From: Gordionus sp. m RMFG-2023
Taxonomy: Eukaryota; Nematomorpha; Gordioida; Chordodea; Parachordodidae
Reading direction: 5' to 3'
Assembly: GCF_954871325.1 (NCBI RefSeq)
Contig: NC_088776.1
Coordinates: 5,401,985-5,465,984, forward strand
Length of the DNA stretch: 64,000 bases
How positions within the stretch are numbered: position 1 is the stretch's first letter; the number at the start of each line of letters is the position of its first letter. Of this stretch, positions 10,936 to 22,313 are shown in pieces. The notes below the pieces were generated by a model. The model was not told the origin of the DNA and ran no database searches. It was given only the letters and a program-made list of their open reading frames with translations. The position numbers and the translations under genes were made by a program.

Positions 10936-10984
10936 CTTTAAAACCGAATCACTCCAAGACTTCCGATCTGCGTCACGAGCACCA
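10936..10984 (-). other. Exon-like segment upstream of the small membrane protein
   Basis: On the minus strand a TTTTCAG acceptor precedes 49 nt that read GARDADRKSWSDSVLK, followed by a GTAAAA donor. The phase fits the 10394-10747 frame only if an acceptor about 8 bases upstream of its Met (TTTATGAG) is used. It could be an upstream exon of that gene or chance. Confidence 0.28.
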
Positions 10985-12480
10985 CTGAAAAGATATTTAC
11001 TTTATTCCGATCTTACTGACAACCAATATTTTCTTATCTTGCTTTGAATAAGACACACTAATGATCTTTTTTACAAATTTCACAAATCTAGAGGCACTAA
11101 TATTTTATTCACTACAAAATTTATGGAACAAATTTTATTGTATATTTATATACAGAAAAATTCATAATTTTATTATTTTTAAATTCATCAAGAAAAATCG
11201 TAATCTTTTTTTAAAAAAACTCCTAAAAAAAAGTAATGGTCCGTATTTTATATTACATAACTTTTTATCGGAAAAACTAATACAATCACGTGTGTTATAA
11301 TATAATTTTAATCCAATCAACTTTGTTAAATTCAGTTGATTGGCATATATTGATTACAGTAATATAAAAATACGACACTTAGCATTTGCAGTTTACCTTA
11401 GCATTTGCAGTTTAGTCAAGCCCTAAAAATAATGTACTAGGTAAATAATCAGCAGGGATAATAGAGCAATGGTGGATCCGACAAAATGGAAAGCTTTTAA
11501 AAAAGTAGGATAAAACAAAAAAATATAGCAACCTTAATAATGTTTTGTTTGTTCCGGTAGTCTCAGATACCTGTGGATCATTTGGACCCCAAGCCCTAAA
11601 ATTATTCAAAACAATAGGGCAAAGGTTACGCTTAATCCTTAATCACAGATAACCCAAAAGAAGCCTTCTACCTTGGACAGAGAATATCAACCGAAATCTG
11701 CCGGTCTAATTGCATATCCATACATGGGTCTATAAGCCCCGTCGATCATACCTAATTAAATGTTTAAATTTTATTTAATATAGTTTTTATATAAATTTTA
11801 ATTTACAAATAGTTTACATGTTATTTTAAATATATATAATTTTTAAAAAATAAAAGAAATGAGCATTCCTTAAAAATTGTTATATTAATTTAGTTAAATA
11901 TTAAAAATAATGTACTTTGTAAATTTTTCAGTTAGTTAGACAAAATATAGGGCTTGTTATCTAAAATAAAAACAAAAGAATAATTTAAAATATGCATGCC
12001 CCAATTGGGCTCCCAAACCTAACCCCCAGAAAAAATCTTAGGCCCCCATAAATTTTTCCGGCCCCTCATTTTATATTTTTAAAATAAAATTTAAATACTT
12101 ATTCAAAAAACATGTCTTGTTTGTAAATTTCTTCCTATCCTGTTTTATTTATATCCAATAATAAATCATCATTCATTCATATTTTATCTTTTTCATGTGT
12201 GTTTATGTATAACATTATATAAGCGACTTAATTACAACGTTTAAATCGTACTTATTTCAATGATAATTATTTTATTTATTATGGTTCATTCACAATATTA
12301 TTATCTTTTGAAGGTCTCTGGTGCAAATCATAAAAAATCGGGATTTTCCGAAGTTAATTAAGTGATTACTCAAGTTGATATATATATATATATCAAATCT
12401 AAAGAAACAGATTGATATCGATTCGTAAATATTTATTAAAATAAAAAAAGGTTCTTATTAAATTTTTTTAAAATTTAGTG
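10985..12480. other. No supportable gene
   Basis: Mostly AT-rich. A slightly GC-richer patch at 11400-11760 contains short frames without a recognisable domain. At 12000-12065 there is a C/G-rich patch of the type found at degraded transposon ends (GGGCTCCCAAACC, TTAGGCCCCC). Nothing else can be supported. Confidence 0.4.
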
Positions 12481-12600
12481 CAATGTTGCTAAACAGCTCG
12501 ATTTAGGCCAATTTTTAAAAGTGGTCTGATTAAAATCTTAGACAAAATAATATTATCTAAGCCCGATATAACCAGTTATTTAAAACAGTGTTGAATAATT
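12481..12600. mobile_element. Decayed fragment resembling the hairpin MITE
   Basis: CAATGTTGCTAAACAGCTCG followed by ATTTAGGCCAATTTTTAAAA resembles the left third of the hairpin MITE family. The right half is not recognisable. Confidence 0.3.
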
Positions 12601-13121
12601 TAGCATTATAAAGAAAATAGTATAACAACAATTTTGGTAAGCCAACAAATTAACCGTAATCTTTATGATTTTAAAATCAAGATTTCATGATATTTCTTAA
12701 CATACAGGAGCTACCTTTCCGTGGGACTGGTTCAACAAAAATTCGAATGCTGCAAATGTAGAAAACATAATTTATTATTTCTGGACTTTTTATAACAATG
12801 CTTTCATTTTCGAACATGTAACAGTTACAAAAATCTCTTCATTACATAATTAATAAGATTAAATCAAGGAAAACGATAAAAAAATTTTATTGATTCATCT
12901 TGTAAAGTCTAAAATAAAAAGGAATATAATAAAGAAACCAAAACTATTGTTATCAAATTAAATAAAAATTCAAATATTTTGAAACATTTGATATATGGCT
13001 AATATTTCAAATAAAACATCATTTTCTCCTGTTTGGTCCTTTTATCAAATTTGCAAATTAAAATGAAATGGGTAAATATGTATTGTAATTAATAAATTAT
13101 TATATTATTAGATATTTATGT

Positions 13122-13922
13122 CAGGGTTGGCAAGTCGGTCAATTGACCAGTCAAATTCAGTCAATTGACGGGTCAATTGACCGGAGGAGTATTTGACCTG
13201 TCAAATACGGTCAAATACTCTAAAAAATTTAAAGGAAGAATAAATTGAAAATATGTTTAAAAAAGGGAAAAAAGATGTAAATACATGTGATCACAATGTT
13301 TGCTTATTTTTTGTGTTCACAATATCAAGAGGAGAACTCACAAGTATGTGATATAATTCAAGAATTAGCTCTTTTACAAGGTAGTGATGACCAAAATATT
13401 TTAAGTGATATAATTAATTTCAGAAGCAAAAACAGCATGTTTAATATAGCAAATTATGCGGAAAGTAGTAATTTCCAGAAACAATCAATTCCGACCTCTA
13501 GTTAATAGATTAAACTTTGTCCACCCTGCCCATTAAGAGACTAACAATTCCTAGTTCTACTTCTTCTTTAGAAAGAAATAGGTCGATTAGGGTTAATATT
13601 CTTATGAAAATGGAAATCGATTGAAGATCTAAGACATCAGGAAAATTGATTAAAAAATATTAAAGAAAATGATAATATTGAAAATGAATCAGAACAAGAA
13701 CTCCGCTACAATAGCTACACGTTAGTTATTGAATGACAATGAATTTAAAAAATTAATATTATAGATTTTATTTTACTATTATATTCAAAATAAAGTTAAT
13801 ATTAACTTTAAAAAAACATATATTTGAATTTGACCACATTTGACCCTATTTGACCATATTTGACCGGTCAAATATCGGTCAATTGACCGAAACGTATTTG
13901 ACCGGTCAAATGCACAACCCTG
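13122..13922. mobile_element. Deleted hAT element with GTCAATTGACCGG-rich ends
   Basis: The left end CAGGGTTGGCAAGTCGGTCA pairs with the inverse of the right end, CAGGGTTGTGCATTTGACCG. Flanks are a perfect 8-bp duplication ATTTATGT (13114-13121 and 13923-13930). Both subterminal regions carry many copies of TTGACCGGTCAAAT. Inside, a plus-strand frame (13287-13504) reads YQEENSQVCDIIQELALL. It is followed in another frame, near 13540, by RLTIPSSTSSLERN, which fits the conserved C-terminal dimerisation motif of hAT transposases. It therefore looks like an internally deleted derivative of an autonomous hAT element. Confidence 0.85.
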
Positions 13923-13930
13923 ATTTATGT

Positions 13931-16080
13931 TGTATATTGATTTCAAAAAATGGATCAAGATATAGGATTCTTACAATTTATCTAGCTTTGTAGAGAACTG
14001 TGGAAATAAAATCATTTTTATCGGTTCCATCTGGTAAATTAATATAATGTATAATGTTATAATAAAAAAAATGTCTTATTTTTAAATGAAACTTTAAATA
14101 ATGAGGATTTCACAATCTATCATTCAAAATTCGTTATTTACCAAAATACTATCATCGTCTTCCATGCTGAAGCTTTTTCAATGGCTGTCATAGTTTAAGA
14201 AAATATAAAAACGATATATAACTAAATTCCACAATGCAAAGTAAGTATTGAAAATGAGTAACTCTTCACAGTTCTATACGGATTCTCTAGTTTGTGAACA
14301 AATACAATCAGACATTACTATTTTAACCTTTAATACATTTTTATATTTATTGTAATAGAATCAAGTAATCTTAGAGGCAATTAATAATATGATTAATTGT
14401 ATTCAAATATATCGTTAATTGTGTTTGATGATTTAATTGATGTATTTAGACCGATTTGTAAAAGATATATAAACTGAAGTACAAAAATATAATAATATAG
14501 TTAAAATATAATACATTAGTTCACTAATAATCAAATATCACATTTATAAATCATTTTTATTTAAAAAAATTGTAAAAAATTGCTTAGAAGTAACGAAAAA
14601 TAAACGTCATTTTAATTACACAAATAAATAAAACGGTTACAGAAGCTTTTCGTTATATTTTTAAAATGAGAGATATGTCATGTGATGTAACCCTATTTGT
14701 AACTTTTTGCCCAACTCTGCACACAGCTGCACGTATTAATAAATTTTTTCCAACATTGTAAATTGTGAAAGTAAATCTAGTAAATTTAATACTATAAAAA
14801 ATATATGTCGAGGGCATATCTGGGGCAGGATTAATTGGAGGTATTTTTGTCGATGCCCGTTGAAAAAAGATTGTATAATATTCGTTCAATTAATTAATTT
14901 AAATTCTATTTGAGAAACTAAAATGTGATAATTGTTGTGGTTAACCTATCTTTTTCCATATGTTTTTGTCCGAGGAAACAAGAAATTGCTAAAATATATA
15001 TAATATAAATAAGCCATTAAAGGGGGGGGGGCTCGGCCGACGGCCTGGTAAAAGCAGGCTAAAGGCCAACAAATGGGGAGTATGGAGGCGAAGTCTTTAT
15101 AAGAGAAAATATTTTCTCACGAGGCCCCAGCATGGCCATTACGCCCCTGTTGAGTAATATCATCAATATAGAAATAAAATATAATTATATTTATTTAAGA
15201 AAAAGAAGTTGAAATCTTATTTATTTAATCTTATAAATATCATTTAAAATTAAGATATGCCTTCAAACGATTAATGGAAAGAACCAAGATACCGTATTTG
15301 TTTTTAGGTTCTTCTGGTTTTGGATAGTTCTATCCGATTGGGAACTTAAATTAAAAATCCCATTATGTATGTTTTAAATTATTTTTTTTATAAGAAATAA
15401 TTTGAATTAAAAGGCGTCTAATTGACTTTTAATTCCTTTCTAAGGCCACTTTAGGGAATTTTATTCCTGAAGTTATAAAATCTTTAAAAATTAAAATTTT
15501 TGGCCGTAACTTCTCATAAAATTTTGTAGCACCCAATGAATGCTTTTATTTTAAACTTCATTCTTTAGACATAGATGAAATTTTTTTTTAAAAAAACATA
15601 ACGAAAAGTATATGTTGAGAAGTTATAATTTACTTATATTATCCTTTATCTTAAAAATCATTTATCAATTTTATTATTTAACAAAAGAAGGAAAACTAAC
15701 ATCAAAATAAATTAGAACATAAAATATTTATATTTTTCATAATAGTTTATCTTTATATATGTTTTAAAAACAATTTCGATTAATACAAATTACAAAGTGA
15801 TTTTTTATTAAAGACTTCATTTTGTCCCACAGAAATTATCACTTTCCTTAAATTTGACTCCTTTATTTAATGGATATCGTTCACCCTTCCTAATTATGTC
15901 TCTTTTTCTGACCAACTTCGTTTTATTTATCAACAATAGAACCCCGAACTTCATATATCTTTGTCTCAATGGCTTGTTCTTCCTTCGGTTGCTCAGCCGT
16001 CTTCTCCTTTGTCTTCTCTTTGTAGAGGATGAAATATATTTTAGCCTATTTTAGTTTGGTCTTTTTTCTCGCATTTGTTA
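13931..16080. other. No supportable gene
   Basis: AT-rich throughout. A G-run (15022-15031) is followed by CTCGGCCGACGGCC, and the segment ends near 15150 with TGGCCATTACGCCCCTG, resembling a transposon terminus with no clear partner. A minus-strand open stretch at 14653-14889 has no recognisable domain. Confidence 0.35.
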
Positions 16081-16089
16081 CAATTAAAT

Positions 16090-17130
16090 GTTTGTACTGG
16101 TAAGCTATCCCTTCCAGCTTAGTCGTTATAAGTTGAAGGTACAAACTGGTTCTCATCATCTTGAGAAGAGGCAGCTCCTTCCAAGTCTCGTGATATGGGA
16201 ACTATGAAGTTGCTTGATTTTGTCAGTGTGATGCGCGATTTCTTCCTGTAAACTATTTACCTTGAATTCTTAGTAGCGCGATTACGATCGTGATTTAACA
16301 GCTGATCATTTTCAAAATCTGTTTATGAGATCAATTTTTATTTATTAATATTAATTTTATCTTTAATTGAATTCATGATAATAATCTAAGAAATAATGAT
16401 TTTAATAAAGAAAGATTAATCTCATAAACAGATTTTAAAAAACTGTCAGCTGTTAAATCGCTATCGCAATCTTGCCACTATTATTTCAAGGTTAGTCTTT
16501 CCTTCATTTGTTCCAGGCTTTTTAATTCTGTTTTGTAGTAGTCAAAATTTTTTTCATTATCTATATCATTCATTCAAGAAATGTCATCGATATCAAACGA
16601 ATACTGCAACTGTTTCCGCGATTCTTTAAGGTGATCGCCTTTATCTTCCATAGTGTCGACAAGCTGTTCCAACTTCATTTCAGTCGTTATTTCTCCCTCC
16701 CCCCCTCCCCCAGATAGCATCGCGAGGCTTAGACTGCGCTTTATTATACTTGTTACCCTCTACTAGCAACGCGGGGAGTGCTTTTAGATCGTCTACCTTG
16801 CTTTGCCCTTGGTTGACCGCAATTTGGTCGTTTAGATCATCTACTACCTTTTTAACGTATGCCCTGAACTCTTTCACTGGTATTTTGGCATCCAACATAG
16901 AATCTATATCTATGTTTTATAAGGAATTGAGTTGAATTCCTTCTGTGTCAACTGAGAAAATATCATTGAGGTGGCTTCTTTTGAAAGTTTCATGAATATG
17001 TGAGCTTTCTTTATCTCTTCTACCACGATTATTGTAAAGGTGAACGAACTTTTAATCGCATCGCGTATGATTTCCAGATGTCTTCGAGGTGAATGAACTT
17101 TAAATCGCATCTCGTATGATTTTCAGATGT
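16090..17130 (-). pseudogene. Broken coding-like region, coiled-coil type, unrecognised
   Basis: Minus-strand segments with protein-like composition follow one another. About 17110-16910 reads RHLEIIRDAIKSSFTF. About 16898-16690 reads KEFRAYVKKVVDDLNDQIAV and KVDDLKALPALLVEGNKY. About 16680-16487 reads KLEQLVDTMEDKGDHLKES and later YYKTELKSLEQMKERLTL. About 16262-16200 reads NSLQEEIAHHTDKIKQLHSS. They are rich in heptad-like Leu/Glu/Lys and separated by stops and frame changes. A MITE (16271-16480) sits between two of the segments. A 48-bp imperfect tandem duplication lies at 17042-17135. I could not identify the parent protein. It is probably a decayed host-gene copy; a remnant of a transposon passenger gene is also possible. 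Confidence 0.4.
16271..16480. mobile_element. Palindromic MITE with about 65-bp inverted ends
   Basis: TAGTAGCGCGATTACGATCG at the left pairs with the inverse of the right end, TAGTGGCAAGATTGCGATAG. Pairing continues through GATTTAACAGCTGA and AAAATCTGTTTATGAGAT. The central loop is about 80 bp. No 8-bp duplication is evident; flanking TA dinucleotides would fit a Tc1/mariner-type target but prove nothing. It splits the coding-like remnant around it. Confidence 0.65.
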
Positions 17131-17191
17131 CGTCCACTTTATACTTTCCGAATGGAGGAAGTTCAATATGCAATATGTCCCTACTCAAATG

Positions 17192-17413
17192 TAGTGTTGT
17201 TAAAGCTAGTTTTGATCCGGGTTTTTAAAAACGTCCAACTCAATATTTTATACAGATAAATATTATGCAAGCCTTAAGATTTTGCTCATAGATGGCACAA
17301 AGGTTTGAACATCTATTAACGAAATCTCTAACCTTAGATAATATTTTGTTAAGATATTGAGTTAGCCGTTTTTTAAAAAAATCGGCTCTAATCGAGCCGT
17401 TTAAAAAACACTA
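17192..17413. mobile_element. Hairpin MITE (hAT-type), copy 2
   Basis: Begins TAGTGTTGTTAAAGC and ends TTTAAAAAACACTA. Flanks CTCAAATG (17184-17191) and CGCAAATG (17414-17421) agree at 7 of 8 bases. The interior has the family's near-complete self-complementarity: AACTCAATATTTTATACAGA pairs with TTGTTAAGATATTGAGTTAG. The loop sequence is AGGTTTGAACATC. Confidence 0.85.
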
Positions 17414-17421
17414 CGCAAATG

Positions 17422-19514
17422 TTATCATTGTTTTATTTTCTAAAAAAAATCCTGTTTTTTTTTAAATAAAATATTTTTCAGGTATTTTGTCCGGACCTCA
17501 CATTGTCTTGTGTACCACCAATATTGAGAATAATTTACTTTTATTATCCTTTATTTTAAAAACTATTTAATCATTTTGTTATTTAACGAAAGGAGAAAAA
17601 AATTAACAGCAAAATAAATTTGAACATAAAATTGTTATGTTTTCCAAAATAGTTTTGTGTGTTTTAAAAATAATTTTGATAATTACAAAATGATACATTA
17701 GGCGTATAAAATAAAGTATCAATCAATCAATACAAAAAAATGTTAATTTATCTCAATTTAATAAATCAAGATGTTGCCCATCTCAACATTATATATATAT
17801 GTCCTTTAAAAAAAAATCTCATAGTTAATTTTGTTCAATAAAGACCTGGATTAGCGTCATTGTGTTTTTTTCCAGGAATGTGTATTACAACTTTAAAACC
17901 TTTATTGTCTCTTTGATCGGTTTTTTTAAACATAAGTAGATAATACACTTTATCGATGATGGAATTTCATTTTAAACCACCTTCATTTTATTCATTTTTC
18001 CATAGATTTATATTATATAAATATGTGAAGGACTTCGAAAGTTCTGCGAAAGTGTTGTTTTAAAATTCTTGGGGTCTATAAAGTCTAATTAATACACAAA
18101 CATGTTGGAATATATTTCGGTGAAATTCGATTTTTAAAACTTAAGCAGAGTACTTGAATGATTAGTTGAAACAGATAAAACAGATCAACAAAAAAGAATC
18201 CGCAATATAAGGTTTTCCAGAAATTCGTGAGGGGGCTTGTGTCTCTCTACCGGAAATTATTCCGTCCATTTGTAAATTATATTAATCTTATAAACCTCAG
18301 ACATTTTGCCGTGAACCTTTTAAGTGAACCACATTTAATTTATATATAGATTTTTCGTATTTTAATTTTTTTTTTATAAAAAAAAACACAGAAAAGACCA
18401 CGATTCACAGAGTGTTTTTTTTCCTACACATGCTGGAATCCATTTCCGGTAAAATCAGATTTTTTTTTAAAAAATTCAGAATTCGACCTCAAACTTAAAA
18501 TCGAGAAATTCCGAATGTCAAGGCGAGTATTTGGAATATGTCGTTATGCCATAAAAAAAATACACACATATCATTATATCCCTGCATTCACAGTTAGGGC
18601 GTATTCGCGGCGAAGTTTACAAAATTCGTGCCTAAAAACTACAAAAATACAGCTGTTGAAACTAAAAGAAGTAGAAAGAACAAAACATTTCAACCAATAA
18701 AAATTTTTCTATATTTTATATAACATTTTCACTAATTTTTTTTTGGCCTAAATTCCGAAATGCCTTTTCTTTATAAAAAAAAATTATGAAGTTTTAGGAA
18801 GCATTGCAATATCGATTATTTTTTATTTTTTCTTCGAAATTATAAAATGACATAAAACGGATATAAAATCAATTATATAAAGAAGTCAAGTCTTAAAGTA
18901 TTATATTTAATATTTTTTTATAAAAAAAACTACTCTATTTTCTTTCATGGGTTTTGTTGTATAATAATAATCTTAGTAGGTTTTATCATCCAATCAGGTT
19001 TTATTCATGGTTTACAATTTTATTTTCTAGTATTTGACAATTTTCCTTTTTTTAAAAAACTCTCCCGAAGTGCTCCTAACATTATATGTATATATTATAC
19101 CAACCTATTAACTCTTTTAGGCGTTAAAAATATAAATTGGAAACCATTTATATAAATATTGAATTTAGGACTTTGATGCCTATATCAACTTAATCGAAAA
19201 GACCAAAATAATTAAAAATGAAATAGATTTTTTAAAAAATTTCTAAATTACTGTCGGTCAAGTTATATATTATTTATATTAAAATATTCGAAATAGGAAT
19301 TTAAACCAATATGGCATTAATTATTTTTTTTAAATTTACCAATGTTAAAAATATAAAAAAGAGGTTAAAATTATTAAATATAAAAAAGAGGTTAAAATTA
19401 TTATATTATTGAAAGCTATAAAAATATATTAAGATGAATTAAAAGTAATACTAATAATAAGATGAAGGTTCAGTCTTTAATCTTTTTTTTTAAATTGCCA
19501 CACCTCTTGATATG
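17422..19514. other. No supportable gene
   Basis: AT-rich DNA with poly-A/T tracts. A plus-strand open stretch of 61 codons at 18515 has no recognisable domain. A short tandem duplication (AATATAAAAAAGAGGTTAAA, twice) occurs at about 19346-19397. Confidence 0.4.
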
Positions 19515-19522
19515 ACTGGGAG

Positions 19523-19716
19523 TAGTGTTGTTAAAGGGCAACTCAATATTTCATCCAGTAAAATATTACGCAAGCTTGAAGATTTTGCTCATAGAAGGAA
19601 CACAAAGGTCTAGACATATATTATCGAAATCTCGAGGCTTAGGCAATATTTTTCTGGCTAAAATATTGAGTTCGTGTTAAAAAAATCGGCTAAAAATGAG
19701 CCGTTTAACAACACTA
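19523..19716. mobile_element. Hairpin MITE (hAT-type), copy 3
   Basis: Begins TAGTGTTGTTAAAGG and ends GAGCCGTTTAACAACACTA. It is flanked by a perfect 8-bp duplication ACTGGGAG (19515-19522 and 19717-19724), which fixes the ends of the family. At 194 bp it is slightly shorter than other copies, lacking part of the left subterminal stem. Confidence 0.92.
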
Positions 19717-19991
19717 ACTGGGAGGATATGGTGGTATTCATATGATACCACATATTTTTCATGCATATTTTCGAAAAATTTTATTTATATTTTATTTATA
19801 TTTTATTATTTATAAATAAAAATAAATCTTGTCGCTATAGCCAGGGGCGTAGCCAACGTGTATAGGATAACACCCCCCCCCCCTCCCCGAGCAAAAATTT
19901 TAATTGCAAGATTCTATTTCAAATAGAAATAGGTTATAGGTTAAAATTAATTTAAACATTTATTTCTTGTATATTAATATTTTATCTTCCT

Positions 19992-20427
19992 CAGAGTTGT
20001 TAACGCTCCTTTTTAAAAGTAGCTAGCTCCCGCTTCCGCTCTAAATGTAACTCAATAGAATAACACAATTTTATGTAACATTTTTTAATTTGTAGGATGA
20101 TTAACACTCATGGTAGGGAAGAAGAAGGTAGTGCTCCTACTTTCTCAAAATTTGCTAGATCCTGCTATCAAATTTTTAAAGGGAGCTAGCTCCCGCTCCA
20201 AGTAATGGAGTGTCTTTCATTTTTTTTGTAGAAAGTATACACGAAACAAAATCATATTTTTTGTCATCAAAAATTTTTTATTCATATTAAATTTATAATC
20301 ATTTATTAGCTTTTAAAAGTAATAAATTTCTTAAATTTGAATCAAACAAACATCCATGAAACAGGCGCTCAACAGGAGCACCGCTCCTGATTTTGAAAAA
20401 GTGTAGCGGCGCTCCTTAACAACTCTG
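19992..20427. mobile_element. hAT-like non-autonomous element with CAGAGTTGTTAA ends
   Basis: The left end CAGAGTTGTTAACGCTCC and the inverse of the right end, CAGAGTTGTTAAGGAGCG, share 12 identical terminal bases. The interior is rich in GGAGCTAGCTCCCGCTCC-type palindromes. Flanks ATCTTCCT and ATTTTCTC agree at 5 of 8 bases, so the duplication is weak. No coding content. Confidence 0.6.
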
Positions 20428-20435
20428 ATTTTCTC

Positions 20436-22313
20436 AAACACTGTTGGAGACAAGAAAAATTTTATCAGCCAAAAAAAATTATATTTAATTTAACTCTGTT
20501 CTGATAACTATGTTTAGAAAATTTCTGGAGTCACCTGAAAGGGTTAATACCCTTTCTTTGAATAGATTTATTAAAAAAAAAAAATTCGCCCATATGAGGC
20601 GTCAGCTTCTATAACCTAGTATTTTAAGGCGAACTTCTTTTAGACGCGACTCCACCGCCACCTGCAGGTTAGCAGCTGAGACTGCTTTCAATTTCTCGTC
20701 TAAATTATATGGTAGATGTTACTCTTACATAATAATTTAGTTGTGGCACTTCTTTCAATAAAATTTATGAAGGAAACAACCCACCCAATAATGCCACGCC
20801 CATTCCCCTCCCCCCATCCACTCATACCAGAATCATAGTTAAAGTGTTTACTCTTTTTTAAAATATTATTAAATGTCGTTTAAACATATTTAATTTTTTT
20901 TATTATTCATTTCGAGAATTAGAATTTTAATAGTCGTTTCGTTATTATATATCCCATTTATTTTTAAAAACAAAATTTAAGTTATAAGAAGATTAAAACA
21001 TTTCAAAATTAATATTAAAATGAATACTGCTTCATTTAATACAACAGAGAGATCAATAAAGTATCATATATTTTATAATATACAATATTATAACATTCTT
21101 AAAATATCTTCTCCGAATTTCCCATTCCGCTAAAATATATCTTGAAGTATACCCTGATAATTGTAATTTTGACGAACCAGAGTAGGTATAATAACTAGTA
21201 AGGGGATAAGGGGAAAATCTCCCCTTAGGAAATTTATCTGGATTTGTAAGTATCATTTGAAGCCCCCCCCCTTCCCCATGTATAGAATATATCGCTATAA
21301 GCAATCTTTTTTTTTAAAAAAAACAATAATAACCATAATACAAATTTTATATAGAAAAATATACTTATATATTTAAAAAAAATGAAAAACCCAAATAAAT
21401 TTTTTTTAAAAATGTAACATAACCAAAACAATTTCAATATATGATCTAATACTCAAAACATTCGTGATCATGCATAATATGGAAATATTTCGGCATCAGC
21501 TGATTTTAGAGTTTTTCCAAGGATCTAGGCCCCCGATCCGATAAATGGGATTGATATTTAAAAAAAAAATGTTTTTCAAGGAAAGCGGAAAAAATTATAT
21601 GAGGAGGTTAGAGAAAAATTATAAATTTTTTTTTTGATATTCTAATCCGGTCCGGATAAAAATTCTAAATTTGAGATCCGGTCTGACCGAACCTGAGAAG
21701 TTTCTGTTTGACGATTGATCCGTGCAATGATTAATTGATTTACTATTATTTATTCATTTATTTATTTTACTTTTTTTGTTTTTGTTTCATTTGAACTATC
21801 GTGACATCGAAAAAAGTTTAGTTGTTTTTAAAAAAAAATAAACAATTTTTCCGACATCATTGTCATATTTCATCTTTTGACAGATATCAACCTCGCCGCA
21901 TTTATATTCATATAAATATGATTTATTTATAAATCAAAAATTTCGAAAATAAAATCAATATTTCCAAACTCAAAACTCACCTTTTTTTTCTCTTACATAC
22001 AGATTGAATAATGTATGTCGCCTTTTTGTGTCCAAGCTTATTTGCGGTTTATTTTTATTGTGAGAATCGTCTCACTTAGGGCAGGTCTATGACCAACGTG
22101 CTAGATAAGATCATAGAAAGAATTTGTGCTAGCATTATTAGGGGGTGCAGAGAGGCAAGAGCTACATCCCCCTCCTGAAAAATTTTTTAATTTTTTTTTT
22201 ATTAGTTATCGTTTTTTTTTTCGGAAAATTTTGATAAAATTACCCTTATTTTTTGTCAATTTTAAGATATAATTTTTTTTATGTTTATTTTAGAAAGATT
22301 AACCCTGTTTTTT
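20436..22313. other. No supportable gene
   Basis: AT-rich with a C-run at 21263-21271 followed by TTCCCC. A small GC-richer patch at 20590-20700 and the segment ACATCCCCCTCCTGAAAAAT at 22161-22185 resemble degraded transposon ends. No frame with recognisable content. Confidence 0.4.

Noticed and set aside
10957-10973. AGACTTCCGATCTGCG resembles a sequencing-adapter end (CTTCCGATCT).
   Set aside because: Only ten bases match, the flanking sequence does not continue as adapter, and the stretch lies inside an exon-like segment. Chance is sufficient.
11412-11609. 65-codon minus-strand frame starting MNNFRAWGPNDPQVSETTG.
   Set aside because: No domain, no splice support, no neighbour context. 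Slightly higher GC alone is not evidence of a gene.
14653-14889. 78-codon minus-strand frame.
   Set aside because: Composition is that of translated AT-rich DNA and no recognised motif or splice partner was found.
16680-17110. NDC80/kinetochore-type coiled coil.
   Set aside because: The Leu/Glu/Lys pattern is suggestive but no diagnostic motif could be matched, so no name is given.
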